Below are positions 1 to 11,783 of a stretch of DNA of 64,000 nt, piece by piece. Below the pieces are notes generated by a model. The model saw only the letters and a list, made by a program, of their open reading frames with translations. It was not told the origin of the DNA and ran no database searches. This DNA is from Ailanthus altissimus (taxonomy: Eukaryota; Streptophyta; Magnoliopsida; Sapindales; Simaroubaceae): positions 8,687,501-8,751,500 of the forward strand of contig OX327703.1 of NCBI GenBank assembly GCA_946807835.1, written 5' to 3'. Within the stretch, counting starts at the first letter, position 1; every line of letters starts with the position of its first letter. A program made the position numbers and the translations under genes.

Positions 1-1652
1 AAAAATGAGAACCTTTTCTATGAAGAGCTTCCTAAAACATTCTCTGTTGTCCTATGCAAATGGCTCATCTACACCACCTCTACGAGCCTAGGAAAAAGAG
101 ACAAATCATCATAAAAAATATACCATTAGAAATTTTACATAAAAATTATTTATTTTCCCTGAAATTCCACATCTTCAGAGAAGGCATGGAACCTAAACCT
201 GATACCTCGAGATTTGCTTGCAATATGGAGCCATAAAAATAAAACTTGTGCGTGCTTTTCACTACCATATGCAGTTACTTTTCTTGGATTAAATGCTGAG
301 ATAAAAGTATATATATATTTAAAAAAGCTGCATGAATCAAGCACTCATCGAACATATTGGTCTAGTGGAAACAAGAAATTACATTGAAACGACTAAAGTG
401 ATCTCAAATGGAACATAATTAAAGTGATGCAGAATATAAGGGTGTCATCTTCTTTCTTTTGTGCAACAAGACATTTTGCCAAAACTAAATGGAGCATAGG
501 CTAGAAAAAAGAAAGAAAAAGGGGATGAAAAAGGTTTACTACTTAAGCGAGCAAACAATCTGCAATTCAAGTATTTAGAAAAAGATAAGTTGATACAAAA
601 CCTCAACCCTTGAAAAAAGAAAATCAAGATTATATTGGTAAAAAGAACATGAAACAACTATTATGCATACTTGTCAACCAAAAAAGCACATTTTCATATA
701 ACAAGGATATAAGTGTTTAAATTTTTAGCATATATACTACATAGTCTTCATTATCACTGTCATCCAAAAGATTGCAAGATCCCTTTTGAGTTCTAACACT
801 ACCATTTAATGTAGTGTAATCAATCATTAGCCATAGTGAAAGAAAAACTAATTCAAATCAATTTTAAAAAAATACAGCAGCATAATGTCATGTTAAACTT
901 GTGACATTGATCATTGTGAACACATTAACTACTACTTGGATCCCAAATTAAATGCGTGAACAATTAAAACTAAGATCATAATTTGATGATTTTTACACAA
1001 CTATTATAAGACCATCGTATACAAAAACATTAACAAAACCTGAGTGTTTATCTGAAGCATTATGATATAGCCAAGATTGAAACAATTGTTGCGTTCGATG
1101 TCTAATTGCTCCATAGCACTACTAGACTTTGTTTTTTGCAACAAGGCTAATCGCCGTCAACTAAAGTTTCATGCCCCATCGACACTATTGAGATTGAAAT
1201 AGAAAATCTTCTTTTGCTTCTTTGTAACACCGCGAGTACCGAAACAAAGATCTTTTTGAGGTTGAGGATTCATTTCTGAGCTTCTTGGATAAATGAAATA
1301 AAAGTCTATATGCAATTAGGAAGAATCAAATCCATGCTTGTTTGTTATGTGTTAATTTTGGTGAGTAGGAATATTATAGAAATCAGTTACAAAAGAAAAT
1401 GAAATGAAAAATTAATCAAGAGCTTGGGCATCTTTTTCCTCGTAGTCGAGAAACTCATCCTCGTACGCTTATCTCTTGTTTCTCCCATTCCCACACAAAA
1501 ATTTGAAATTTATCTATGTGGTTTTGAGAGAACGAATATTAGGTTTTCGAGAATACTTCCTTTTATATAACAATACAATTGATTAGTATTATTTGCGATG
1601 GCTAAAAGAGCCATCACAGAAGGTGTCGCAAAAGACCTTTTTTCTTGTAGTG
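1..1652 (-). mobile_element. Probable CACTA (En/Spm-type) transposon, one end, body undetermined
   Basis: Read on the minus strand, the sequence starting at 1652 begins CACTACAAG followed by an A-rich run, the usual terminus of plant CACTA elements, so the element body lies toward position 1. The interior is AT-rich. No transposase domain is recognisable. Two short minus-strand stretches look weakly coding (about 1420-1485, an acidic and basic mix, and about 1167-1275, with a Gly-Thr-Arg-Gly-Val-Thr run followed by lysines). They could be exon remnants but are not assignable. The opposite end is not seen and may lie left of the window. The rest of 1-1160 shows nothing recognisable. Confidence 0.45.
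1594..1652 (-). repeat. CACTA-type terminal inverted repeat with subterminal hairpin
   Basis: The terminus is the reverse complement of 1636-1652 (CACTACAAG plus an A-rich tail). Next to it, at about 1597-1616, lies a short palindrome (gatggct...agccatc) of the kind found subterminally in CACTA elements. The three bases after the end are cac; the matching 3 bp duplication cannot be checked because the other end is absent. Confidence 0.55.
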
Positions 1653-2759
1653 CACTAGAAACAAATTGAAAGTTTCAGATATAAAACTACAAACTAAGCT
1701 ATCAGTAAGGTTCGAATTCAAAGTATTCTTGCTCCAAATTTCAATCGAAGCATAAATTGAACTTGCACATTCCCCTCCCTAAGCAAAAGCGAACTAATTC
1801 TCACAAAATTAACTTCTAGTTTCTATTTTTACAAACCACCTGGACCCAATTTGAGTAATTATTTCACTAAAATAACAATAATCATCCCCGTAAAACTCAG
1901 AATAAGCTATCAAAATTGGTAAATTAAAGTTCTTAGAAAGTAAAGAAGAAAAATAAATTAAACATAAGAGTTAAATGAGAGACGTTAAAGAGAGAGAGTT
2001 TGTGAGAAAGCCCTTACTCATTGAGAATGATAGATATTCAGACCTCATTTACGTATAGAAGCAGGTATTGTTCATAGGGTTTTTAAGAGAGAAAGAACAA
2101 CAATTGATTTGATGCATACCTAAATTCATATGCGTAGTTTTTGTTAGAGAGAGATTAGTATATTTTGAGCAAATGGAAGATATTAGCGTGTTTTTATTTT
2201 CAAAGCTAAAGCAAACAATGATAAACCAAATAAAGAAGTTGAGATTTGAGGTGATGACCTTAGACAAATCGGCTAAACGTGAAATCTGCTTAGAGCTGAA
2301 ATCATCGAATACAGACAATGACAACGACGAATATTTTTATTGTTGTTCTCTTGCCTATACGAGTAAATGACAATGTGGCCAAGGCAAGGCCGGCCGTGGC
2401 CATTATGGGATAGTTATTTCGACATTAGAAATAGGGGTAATATGTGACAATTAAAACCCTCTGCCTCCTTCCTCTTCCGCCACTACCTTCAGCGAGAGCA
2501 ATCTACCTTCGACAAGGTCGAACATGAGAAACGCCACCATTTAGCTAAGTCAGTTTGAAGAAGAACAAATGTCTAGGGTTTTTAAGATTGGATCATTTTG
2601 ATGCCAAAAAGGATAATGTTTAGATCTTTGATTTGTTTTTCATTTTTTAACCAAAACGTTGTCGCTTTATTTTTTTTAATTAATAACACCCAAACAACGT
2701 CGTTTTGAGGGTCATATATTTTTAAATTTTAAATTATTTTTATTAATTAATTTTTTATT
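1653..2759. other. Intergenic or transposon interior, no assignable gene
   Basis: This stretch lies between two CACTA-type ends. It holds overlapping short open frames on both strands (about 2049-2370) that match no family I recognise and have no supporting features. A pair of inverted words, aaacgttgtcg and aacaacgtcgtttt, lies near 2650-2710. Confidence 0.4.
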
Positions 2760-2957
2760 AAAAAATAACTTTCCGATACTATGGTATCACTAATTTACTG
2801 ACACTTTATTTTCTAACATCATGGTATTAGTAATTCACTGACACTTTATGTTTCTAATACCTTGGTATTAGTAATTTATTGACACTTCTATTCACTAACG
2901 CTATTTAGAAAAGTATCAATACCATTGTGTCAGTGAAGCTCATTTTTGTAGTAGTAA
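2760..2957 (-). repeat. Second CACTA-like terminus with subterminal repeat array
   Basis: On the minus strand the sequence from 2957 reads tactactacaaaaatg, one base away from the common plant CACTACTACAAAA terminus. Behind it lie about four degenerate copies of a ~50 bp unit containing a 'cactgacacttta' word (about 2795, 2835, 2880 and 2925). Repeated subterminal motifs of this sort are the transposase-binding arrays of CACTA elements. It points the same way as the end at 1652, so the two are not the two ends of one element. It abuts a copia LTR remnant at 2958. Confidence 0.5.
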
Positions 2958-3345
2958 AGAGTTAATCCAGCGGTTTAAGTGTTAAACTAGTACTGAAAAT
3001 ATATAGGTTGCTATTCTAACGACTTAAGCCCACCATGTTGAGTCCTAGAACTGTCAATAGGTCAATTTCATGCAGTATTCCAGCTACAAATCTGTTCCAA
3101 AGGCTTAACAGGTGATATTCTCAATCATTAGTATTAATTTCATTAATATGTTTTATATTTTTTTTATTAGTGTAATGAATAAAATTTATTGTGTTCATTT
3201 TAGAAATTTTGATTTCTAACTTCCGTTGCGTTTATGATTTGTATATATATGTATTAGATGCGTACGTATATGAATTTTAAAATTGACACATATATCATAT
3301 GCATACACCCAATAGGTTTAAGTTGTGAATCGGGATAAATCGACA
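2958..3345 (+). repeat. Copia LTR, 3' part only (remnant)
   Basis: The segment aligns by eye with the end of the copia LTRs at 39133-41315 and 55162-55388. It shares the 'aaaggcttnannggtgatattctcaat' stretch (broken here by differences), the 'cttccgttgcg' word and the gcatacaccca close. The 5' part of the LTR is missing, apparently replaced by the CACTA-like end. The LTR remnant runs directly into integrase, so the leader, gag and protease have been deleted. Confidence 0.6.
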
Positions 3346-5702
3346 CCCCTAATAGGTATTTCATTGTCTTTATCATGATTTGTCATGATACAGACATATA
3401 TTTCTGGGAAACACAGGTAAAAAAAGTTTAAGTATTTAAAGAGTTTTGACTAAATTAAAGAAATAAACCTTTATATATATGCAGTGCCTTTGATCAATTA
3501 GAGGCGGTTTATACATGAAAGTATTTAAAAAGAGAATGGGATTCTCGGTCAATGTAGTCCTCCAGAAACTCCTAAACATAAAAGTATTTTTGATATGAGA
3601 AATCACACTCTATTAGATATGGTCTAATTGATGTTGAGATTCACTGATCTGTTAGAAAATCTATGGGTTGTGCTCTAGAAACTGCTACACTCATATATTG
3701 ATAGGGTTCCACTGAAAGTTGTTCCTTCTATTTTGTATAAGATATAGACTAAAAGGAAACTGAGTCATAAGTATGTTAAGTCTTGGGGTTATCCTCCTTG
3801 TACAAGAGTTATGCAACATGATATATTTGCACTTAAGGGGTACGAGTATCGGTTCACTAGGTATCCCAAACATTCAATGGGATATCAATTCTATGATCCA
3901 GAGGAATAAAATGTATTCATTGCTCATAAAGCTACCTTCCGAGAGAACGAGTTTCTTATGGATCATGGAGATTGTAGAAAGATTGAACATGATGAAGTCA
4001 ATCAAGAAATATATGAATGGATGATGAAAATTTAAGCTCAATCAAGTAAAATAACTTTAATATACTTTCCCCGTAGGTCAAAAAAGATATCGAGGGTCAC
4101 CTATTAGGTGTGCTTGATACTTGAAGATGCCATTAGTATTTGTTTAGTTGAAGGATGACTTATAGAGAAGCGATGTTGGATATCGATTCAGAAAATTTGT
4201 AAGAAGCGATGAAATCTAAAATTAACTTAATGTATGACAATTAAGTTTGGGACTTAATTATACTTTTTATAGGAATTATTCTTATTTGTTACAAATGAGT
4301 TTGCACAGCGGAAGTGTGAGCCTAATATGAAGGTGAAGACCTTCAAAGCCTGATTAGTGATAAAATATTAGACTCAAAGATCTGCGATTGGTTATAAGGA
4401 AACCTCTTTCACTAGTAACTATGATTAAGTCAATTCAAATTTTGTTGGCTACTGTAGCATATTAAGATTTCAAGGTTTGGCAGATGGATGTAAAGAGATA
4501 TGTATGAAAGAGCCTTGAGGTTTTACATTCAGCCTAACTTCTAATCTGATGTGTAAACTGAAGAAGTCCAAGTGATTCGACAGTTTTTCAGAAGTTGGTA
4601 TTTCTTTTTGACAAGTAAATCAAATAGTTTGATTTTATCAAGAACGAAGAGAAGACCTCTGTATTTAAAAAGGGCAATATGCACATAATTATCTTTCTTG
4701 TTCTTTACTTGAAAGATGCACTCAATATCAGAAACAACATTGGTATGTTACAAGTCATTCAGTTAAGAGATATCTTAGTATGAACTTCTCCATGAAAGAT
4801 TTGGGATAGGCTTCCTATATACAGGCTAGAAAGCATTATAAAGATAGAGCTAAAAGGCTAATAGAACTATCCTAATCTTTGTACATAGACTAAGCCCTGA
4901 AAAGATACAACTTTAATAATTGTGAGACAGTTAATGTACCTTTCAAATATGGCATTCATCGTTCTAGGAGGAAGTGTTCTTAGCAAGAAGTTAAAAGAGT
5001 TAGAATGTCTAACAAACTATGCATCAGCTAGAGGTAGCTTGATGTGCAACATGTTATATATGAGACTTGTATATCAATGGCTAAAGTGTTATGAGCCAAT
5101 ATCGATATGATCTAGGTAATGATCATCGAATGACCGTGAAGCATATATGGAATACCTAAGAGGTATAGAGGATAAGTTTCTAAATCATGGAGAAAATTAC
5201 TTACAACTAAGAGGAAACACAGACTTGGATTTCTAGTTTGGTCTGGATAATAGAAAGTCTACATCTGATTATGTATTTTTTTCTCAATGGTAAGATAGTT
5301 AGTTGAGAGTATAATTTAGATATCCATAGTTGATTCTGCCTTAGAGGCAGAATATGTTACAGATTGAGAAGCCTACAAAAGAAGTTATGTAGATATTCAA
5401 GTTAGTTGCAAAGCTTAGAATAGTTCTAAGCTCAGTTTATTCGATCCCACTATAATGCAACAATAACAGGACAATTGCTAAAGTTAAGAAGCCGTAAGGT
5501 ATACCAAAATTTTAATCATGTGGACTCTGAATACTATATAATTAGAAAGATCTTAGCTATTGAAGAAGTAATAGTATCTAGGATACATTTCATGGATAAT
5601 GTAGTGGACTCACTCAGGCCTTAACTCCTAAGGTATTTGAGAAACACATAAAAATGATAGGTATTAGATATCAATGTGAATGACACTAGAGTAAGTAGAA
5701 GT
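3346..5702 (+). pseudogene. Ty1/copia pol pseudogene (integrase, RT, RNase H)
   Basis: Translated pieces in all three frames follow copia pol order. About 3346-4030 is the integrase core and C-terminal part, including a stretch reading S-I-G-S-L-G-I-P-N. About 4260-4900 is reverse transcriptase, with the 'GYKETSFT' counterpart of the GYxQxxGIDYEETFSPV block and a ruined YVDD box (Y-L-K-D). About 5090-5680 is RNase H, with recognisable S-T-S-D-Y-V-F and E-A-E-Y-V-T blocks. Stops and frameshifts are dense throughout, so nothing is translatable. The same order and wording occur in the copia copies at 41794-44295 and 59400-60565, so all belong to one family. It ends at a 3' LTR start at 5703. The element is old, judging by the number of breaks. 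Confidence 0.8.
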
Positions 5703-6800
5703 TGTTGGATATGGTGCTTACGTACTATTCTAATATTGTATAGATATTAATTATTTAATATTTATATAACAAAATTTTTGAATAAAATCGTTAATATCAA
5801 ATAATAAATGGTAAGATGCTTGTAACGTTTCAAACGTTGTATAATTTGAAAGAGTTCAGATCTAATCTAAAGAAGTTTAGATCAGTGCTAAGAGTTAGTA
5901 CTACTAAGAGTTAGCAGGTTATAAGAGTCAGTAAAATCTAAGAAGTTGGAGCCTTGTCTAAAATGGGACAAAGACCTAAGAATATATTAATAATGACATG
6001 GTTGCAAAGAGTTGTAAATAGTGCTAGAAAATGTCATTGTGAAAGTATGTTCTCAAACTTTATGTTCTTGATCTATTTTCATTGATGCGGGTGTGTCGGT
6101 AAAGACCTTTTTATATATAGATCAATGTATGTCTATATCTAAATGGTCCATATTATTAATCTTAGTAGGCCATGAGCTTAGTGAAAACTTGTATACGTAT
6201 ACGGGTAGTCAGTAGGATTGGGTACTGAACAGACTTAATAAGGACCTCTAATAGACATCTCATAAAACTATCAATAAAAAGTCTACTTGAGTTGAGTAGT
6301 ATTTAGGGTCTATTGACATGAGCACCAAGATGGGCTTGTGAGAAATCCACCATACTTAAGTTATATACCTATCAAAGACCTTTTATAATCTAACAGCTGG
6401 GTGTTATCGGTTATGGTCTGATGCTCATAAAGTTCGGTATGTGAGATATGGGATCCATTAGCCCATATAGGTGAGTTGTATATCCCGATGCTCTGAGGTT
6501 GTATTTTAGAAAGTCTTATGGCTACAAGCATAAAACTCGAGAAAGAGTTTGCGGATATTGTTCATGAAAATGTGAATCTAGAGATAAGTTCACAGTTAAG
6601 TATATAGAGATTTAACGGTAATGATCTATATCTCTGCTCTTCTAGGATATAAGTAATGTAGGGATTATACGAATATCTATTAACTTTAGCTTGTATAGTT
6701 CACTGCGCCATTCTATAATTTTTGTAACATCTGTGTAGGGCATTATTTATGAACTTATGAAAGAGTTCCATTAGATAAACGGGTTGAACAGTTTGATCTG
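5703..6800 (+). repeat. Copia 3' LTR, truncated at its 3' side
   Basis: It starts TGTTGG immediately after the RNase H remnant and resembles the first ~1.1 kb of the solo LTR at 39133: the word 'ggtgcttacgtactattctaatattgta', the 'aaagagttcagatct' block and the 'gcgggt...tcggt' block. Similarity fades near 6800, and the LTR 3' end is not present. Confidence 0.65.
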
Positions 6801-8009
6801 GGAAGATTTTGAAAAGTAAAATTGTTTCAGGGTCCTCCGAAAGCTAATAGGACTTAAGTGTTAAACCCAAAGGCTTGACAAATAAAAAATGATGACTGGT
6901 CATCTTTGCTACCTCATTTAATAACATCCTTCCATTTGTCAACCAAAAGCATAATGATACCTTTTAATGATTTTGACAAGTAGCAAGGGAATTACCATCA
7001 ATTAAAGGCAATTTCCACATTTTTATATATCAAGGACACATGTCCTTGAATTAAATATATGTTAAATAACAAAATGTTTATGCAATTAATATAAGAAGCA
7101 TTTGGCCATTAAAATAAGATATAAGAGATTGAAAAGTGTTTGCAATTTAATAAGCAATACGTGTGTGGCAATTTAACAATTTTTGAATTGTCACAAAGTG
7201 AAAGAAAATGCCACCATTTTGTATATAGAGAACATGTGTCTTTTTATTAAGCATGAGATGCCAATCAATTGGAAATAGTTTGTAATTTAAGAGGACATAT
7301 GTGTAAGTAGCATTTGATAAGGGGTGGCTTTTGTCATATGTGGCATTCAAAAATTGAGTAAATAAAATTGTAGAAGTTATAATTTTTCAATTGCTTTTGA
7401 GTTGTCTAAGTGTTAGACAAATACAGAGACATACATGATAATTAAGAATGAATTTATAAGTGTTACAAATTGTTAAAACGAAAGAAAAGGTTTCTTTTGT
7501 AAATTTTTTCTTTTGGTCAAGTGACAACTTATAGTAAAAGGTTGCTTTAACAACAATTTCAATCGGAATTAAAGATGCCATTCTAGCTCCAGTAATCCCA
7601 CTAGCATTTCTAGACTAGAATTATTCATAGTACAACTTTACGGTGAGTTTCTAATTCTACTAGTGTAAAAGATTTAAATTTAGTATATGTATATTACAAT
7701 AGGAAATTAGATTTCCTTTCCGCTATATTAAATTATATGTCAGATATGAAAATAAAATAAATTTAAAAATTGTAATGCACACATATGCACCCTACAAATA
7801 GTTACATACAATGTCACCCTTTAATTTTAAGCACTTTAATAACTAAATCTAAAAAACAAATAGAGTGAAATAAAGCTTGGAAGCAAGAATTTAATACCTT
7901 AAAGCATGAATCTTCAAAGTATTAATCCTCAAAGTAGGTTCCTATGCTTGATTTTTAATTTCCCAAAATTCAAAATTTTTACTCCAATTTGATGTTTCTT
8001 GATGCAAGG
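6801..8009. other. Unassigned AT-rich sequence
   Basis: No coding region is supported. There are weakly repeated words: 'acatgtcc/acatgtgt' near 7030, 7225 and 7295, and 'ttgcaattta' near 7140 and 7280. They may be the remains of a degenerate tandem array or an ancient transposon. Two minus-strand open frames here (7147-7350 and 7387-7581) have low complexity and no domain. Confidence 0.3.
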
Positions 8010-8262
8010 TGACAAGACCCGCCCTGAGACCCTCTACTGTAGGTCTCAGTGGCTCTGCCAGGCATCTCAACGGAAGTTCCTCAAAATTTAACTGGATAAG
8101 TTAAGAAATTCCATAAGGTAAATCCCTTTTTAGTTCTTACTATTACTGAGAAAATCTGGTAATATACATGAAAACAACATTTTAATTTTTAAAAAAAAGG
8201 GGCAGAGTTTTCCCTATTTTTCTAAAAATTCAAATAAAATCTACAAAAAACTTTCACTTCTA
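8010..8262 (-). repeat. Chromovirus 3' LTR fragment (minus-strand element)
   Basis: It begins tgacaagacccgccctgagac, the reverse complement of the LTR end seen at 17777, 18033, 45698 and 56617. Only about 250 bp of the ~2.77 kb LTR remain before the sequence jumps into integrase. That deletion also removed the integrase C-terminus and chromodomain of the minus-strand element. Confidence 0.8.
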
Positions 8263-8458
8263 TTTCGTCAATTTATCAACAATTACCCATATTGCGTCAC
8301 TGCCTCTCTGGCTACGCGAAAGTCCTGCCATGAAGTCCATGGTTATTGTCTTCCATTTTCACTCCGGAATTGGAAGGGGTTGCAAAAGCCCTACAGGTTT
8401 CTGATGTTCAGCTTTTACTTGCTGACAAGTTAGGCATCTTGAGACAAATTTGGCTATA
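8263..8458 (-). pseudogene. Chromovirus integrase fragment
   Basis: The minus strand encodes the zinc-finger tail and start of the catalytic core of a gypsy integrase: [12 protein letters not shown], then E-H-Q-K-P, then the T-M-D-F stretch holding the first catalytic Asp. It matches 13790-13980 of the plus-strand copy. The next block (8459 onward) is RT, so RNase H and most of integrase were deleted. The join is out of frame: the RT frame runs on as a shadow translation of integrase for 17 codons before stopping. Confidence 0.8.
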
Positions 8459-9640
8459 TCTTTCTTCCCGGATCTTCAGTTGATGATAGCCTGACCTCAG
8501 ATCTATCTTGAAAAATATTATGGCTCCCTGTAGCTGATCAAACAAATCATCAATTCTCGAAAGTGGATATTGATTACGCACCGTTACTTTATTCAGTTCC
8601 CTGTAATCAATGCATAATCTCATGCTTTCGTCTTTCTTCTTTACAAACAAAATCGGTGTCCCCCAAGGAGAAGTACTCTGTCTAATGAAACCCTTATTCA
8701 CCAACTCTTCTAACTGAACCTTCAGTTCTTTCAATTCTGAAGGAGCCATTCTGTAGAGTGCTTTAGAAATTGGTTGCGTTCCAGGGGCTACTTCTATTTT
8801 AAACTCTATCTCTCTATCTGGAGGCAAGCCCGGAAGATCGTCTGAGAATACATCCAAAAACTCTCTAACCACCGAAATATCCTCCAATTTCATTCCACCA
8901 TCTTTTACGTCTATAGCATAGACTAAGTACCCCAGACATGACTTCCGAAACATCTTTCTTGCCCTCATTACCGACACCATACTGGCGGAAAGTGATTTTC
9001 GCACCGCACAAAAAATAACTTCCATTCTGCCTGGGCTACATAATCTGACTTCTTTCCGGAAGCAATCCATTGAGGCCCGATACTTAGACAATCAATCCAT
9101 CCCTAAAATTACATCAAACTCACTGATGGCCAACACAATCAAATCCACCATAAACTCTTGGCTTTCAATACTGATTTTACTACTCCTATACACCGTTTCT
9201 GCTATAATGGAGTCTTCGGTTGGAAAAGACACTACTACCGCGCCATCTAATAACTGGGGCGCTATACTAGCATTTGCAGCAAACTCTAAAGAAATAAAAA
9301 AAATGGGTCGCTTCAGGATCTATCAGTACATAAGCATCTCGATCAAAAATTGACATTGTACCTGTCACAACTTCTGGGGCCACATCCACCTCCTGTTGGG
9401 TCACTGCAAATACCCTAGCCTGGGCATACGGTCTCCTTTACGATCCTCTGGATAATCCTCCTCGACCGGCTCCCCGACTAGGCTGGCTCACGCCGCTCGA
9501 TCTTTTGAATTGGGGACCTCCTCGAATCTACCCTTGGGCGCCACTGGTTTGTCCCGGAGCTAGTGGTCTATCTTCTAGCTTACTGCTAGCTCCATCATTC
9601 GGGCAATCTCTCATATAGTGGCCCTCTTAACCGCACTTAT
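8459..9640 (-). pseudogene. Chromovirus protease-RT fragment (minus-strand copy)
   Basis: On the minus strand from about 9640 down to 8459 the order is the end of gag, aspartic protease (D-P-E-A-T-H-F-F around 9320, a damaged D-S-G-A box), the PR-RT linker, and the N-terminal half of RT ([37 protein letters not shown]). A single frame is open from 9091 to the deletion join at 8459. It mirrors 11300-12480 on the plus strand as one arm of a large palindrome. The YxDD box is lost to the deletion. Confidence 0.85.
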
Positions 9641-10518
9641 AACACCGAGTATTCCTCTTCCTACAATCCCCCGGATGGGCCTTGCCACATTTATTACACA
9701 CCGAAAAAATCTTCAAACTCTCCTTAGTGCTTCGGAATCCGGCCAATGGTTGCCGAACGGAAGCTTGGCTAAATTGAGCTCCTTGGCTTGGTTTCTGGCT
9801 ACTATACCATGTAGATCTCTCCTTTGTTTGGGAGAATTTACTCGGTCCTCCTTGAGAACCACCTGACCAACCTCTTTTCTGGCCCTGCTGTTTCAGTTTA
9901 AGGATGGCCGCCATGCTTCTTTCAACCTAAGTTGCAGCTTCTACCAATGCTCTATACTGAGTGTGGGCTGCGGATACCACATACGCCCTGATTCATGGAT
10001 TAAGACCCACTGCAAACCGGTTAGCCTTCTGCTCTTCATTATCGACTATGAAGGGAACAGCATGGAGGAGCTCTGAAAACTTCTTCTCGTACTCTGCCAC
10101 CAAAAGAGAGCCTTGTTCTAACTTGAAGAACTCTTCTATCTTCACATCTTTATAACTTTTGGGGTAGAACTTATTCAGAAATTCCTCTTTGAACAGCGCC
10201 CAAGACACCCCATCAGTATTCCTCTTTTGTAGGGCTTTCCATCAATCTTTCGCTCCTTCCTTTATTAGAATGCAAAGTATACCACCATCTGCTATTCCGT
10301 ACATCCCATAGCCTGAAAAGTTTCTTCATTGTTATCTAACCAAGATAAGGCTCTCTTGGGATCTCCGGTACCGTCATAAGGCTTAGCGCCCAATTTCTTG
10401 GCGCGCTCAATGGACACTCCGGTCTCTTGTGGCTATTGGATTGCCGCTGCTAGTATCTGGGCCATTTGAGCTATATTCACATTTCCATCCTCTGGCTCAG
10501 CGGGTTGAGATGCTTCAA
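9641..10518 (-). pseudogene. Chromovirus gag, main part (minus-strand copy)
   Basis: The minus strand encodes the gag capsid region (L-N-K-F-Y-P-K-S-Y-K-D, V-A-E-Y-E-K-K-F, N-R-F-A-V-G-L-N-P) and a zinc knuckle that stops inside its motif (C-Y-K-C-G then TAA, where the plus copy has Gln). Another stop replaces Arg (CGA to TGA) after G-L-N-P at about 9993. The segment 10421-10518 extends further upstream in gag than the plus-strand copy does and forms the loop of the palindrome. The gag N-terminus continues at 17778-17978, on the far side of the inserted plus-strand element. Confidence 0.85.
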
Positions 10519-11783
10519 GAGTGTCCATTGAACGCGCCAAGAAATTGGGCGCTAAGGCTTATGATGGTACCAGAGATCTCGAGAGAGCTTTATCTTGGTT
10601 AGAGAACAATGAAGAAAATTTTCAGGTTATGGGATGTACGGAAGAGCAGATGGTGGTATACTCCGCATTTCTATTGAAAGAAGGAGCGAAAGATTGGTGG
10701 AAGGCCTTGCAAAGGAGGAACGCCGATGGGGTGTCTTGGGTGCTTTTCAAAGAGGAATTTCTGAATAAGTTCTACCCTAAAAGTTATAAAGATGCGAAGA
10801 TAGAGGAATTCTTCAAGCTCGAACAGGGTTCCCTCTCGGTGGCTGAGTATGAGAAGAAGTTTTTGGAGCTCCTTCGTGCCGTTCCATTTATAGCCGATAA
10901 TGAGGAGCAGAAGGCTAACCGTTTTGCAGTGGGTCTCAATCCACGAATCAGGGCGTACGTAGTATCGGCAGCCCACACTCAGTATGGAGCATTGGTGGAA
11001 GCTACAACACAGGTTGAAAGAAGCATGGTTGCCATCCCTAAACTGAAACAGCAGGGTCAGAAAAGAGGCTGGTCAGGTAGTTCTCGAGGAGGACCGAGTA
11101 AATTCACCCGAACAGAGGAGAGATTTTCATGGTACAGCAATCGAAAACCAAGCCAAGGAGCTCAATCTAGCCAAGCTTTCGTTCAGCAACCATCCGCCGG
11201 ATTCCGAAGCACTAAGGAGAGTTGGAAGAATTTCCTGATGTGTAATAAATGTGGCAAGACCCATCCGGGGGATTGTAGGAAGGGGATTACCGGGTGTTAT
11301 AAGTGCGGTCAAGAGGGCCACTACATAAGAGATTGCCCGAATGATGGAGCTAGCAGCAAGCCAAAAGAGAGACAACCAGCACCGGGACAGACTAATGGCG
11401 GTCGAGGGCAGATTCGAGGAGGTCCCCAATTCAGAAGATCGAGCGGCACGAGCCAGCCTAGTAGGGGAGTTGGTCGAGGAGGATCATCCGGTGGATCACA
11501 AGTGAAACCGCATACCCAGGCTAGGGTATTTGTGGTGACCCAACAGGAGGGGGATGCGGCCCCAGAAGTTGTGACAGGTACAATGTCAGGCTTTGATCGA
11601 GATGCTTATATACTGATAGATCCTGGAGCGACCCATTCTTTTATTTCTATGGAGTTTGCTGCAAATGCTAGTATGGTGCCCCAGTTATTAGATGGTGCGG
11701 TAGTAGTGTCTCTTCCTACCAGAGACTCCATTATAGCAGAAACGGTGTATAGGAGTAGTAAAATCAATATTGAAAGCCAATAG
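10519..11783 (+). pseudogene. gag: Chromovirus gag-protease (partial, single frame)
   Basis: About 421 codons are open from the truncation to a TAG at 11781. Residue numbers count from codon 10521. The capsid domain covers roughly 1-150 (W-W-K-A-L, F-L-N-K-F-Y-P, E-Y-E-K-K-F, A-V-G-L-N-P). A Gln/Ser/Arg-rich linker follows. A C-x2-C-x4-H-x4-C zinc knuckle lies near 258-271 (C-Y-K-C-G-Q-E-G-H-Y), with an upstream C-N-K-C half-finger. A basic Gly/Arg-rich tract comes next, then the aspartic protease start (I-L-I-D-P-G-A-T-H-S-F near 362). The protease Ser of D-S/T-G is Pro here, so the enzyme would probably be dead. The TAG at 11781 replaces Glu, which the minus copy retains (S-Q-E-F). The capsid assembles the virus-like particle and the knuckle binds the element RNA. 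Confidence 0.9.

Noticed and set aside
9126..10155. Plus-strand open frames opposite the minus-strand gag-pol
   Set aside because: They are antisense shadows of the minus-strand chromovirus coding region.
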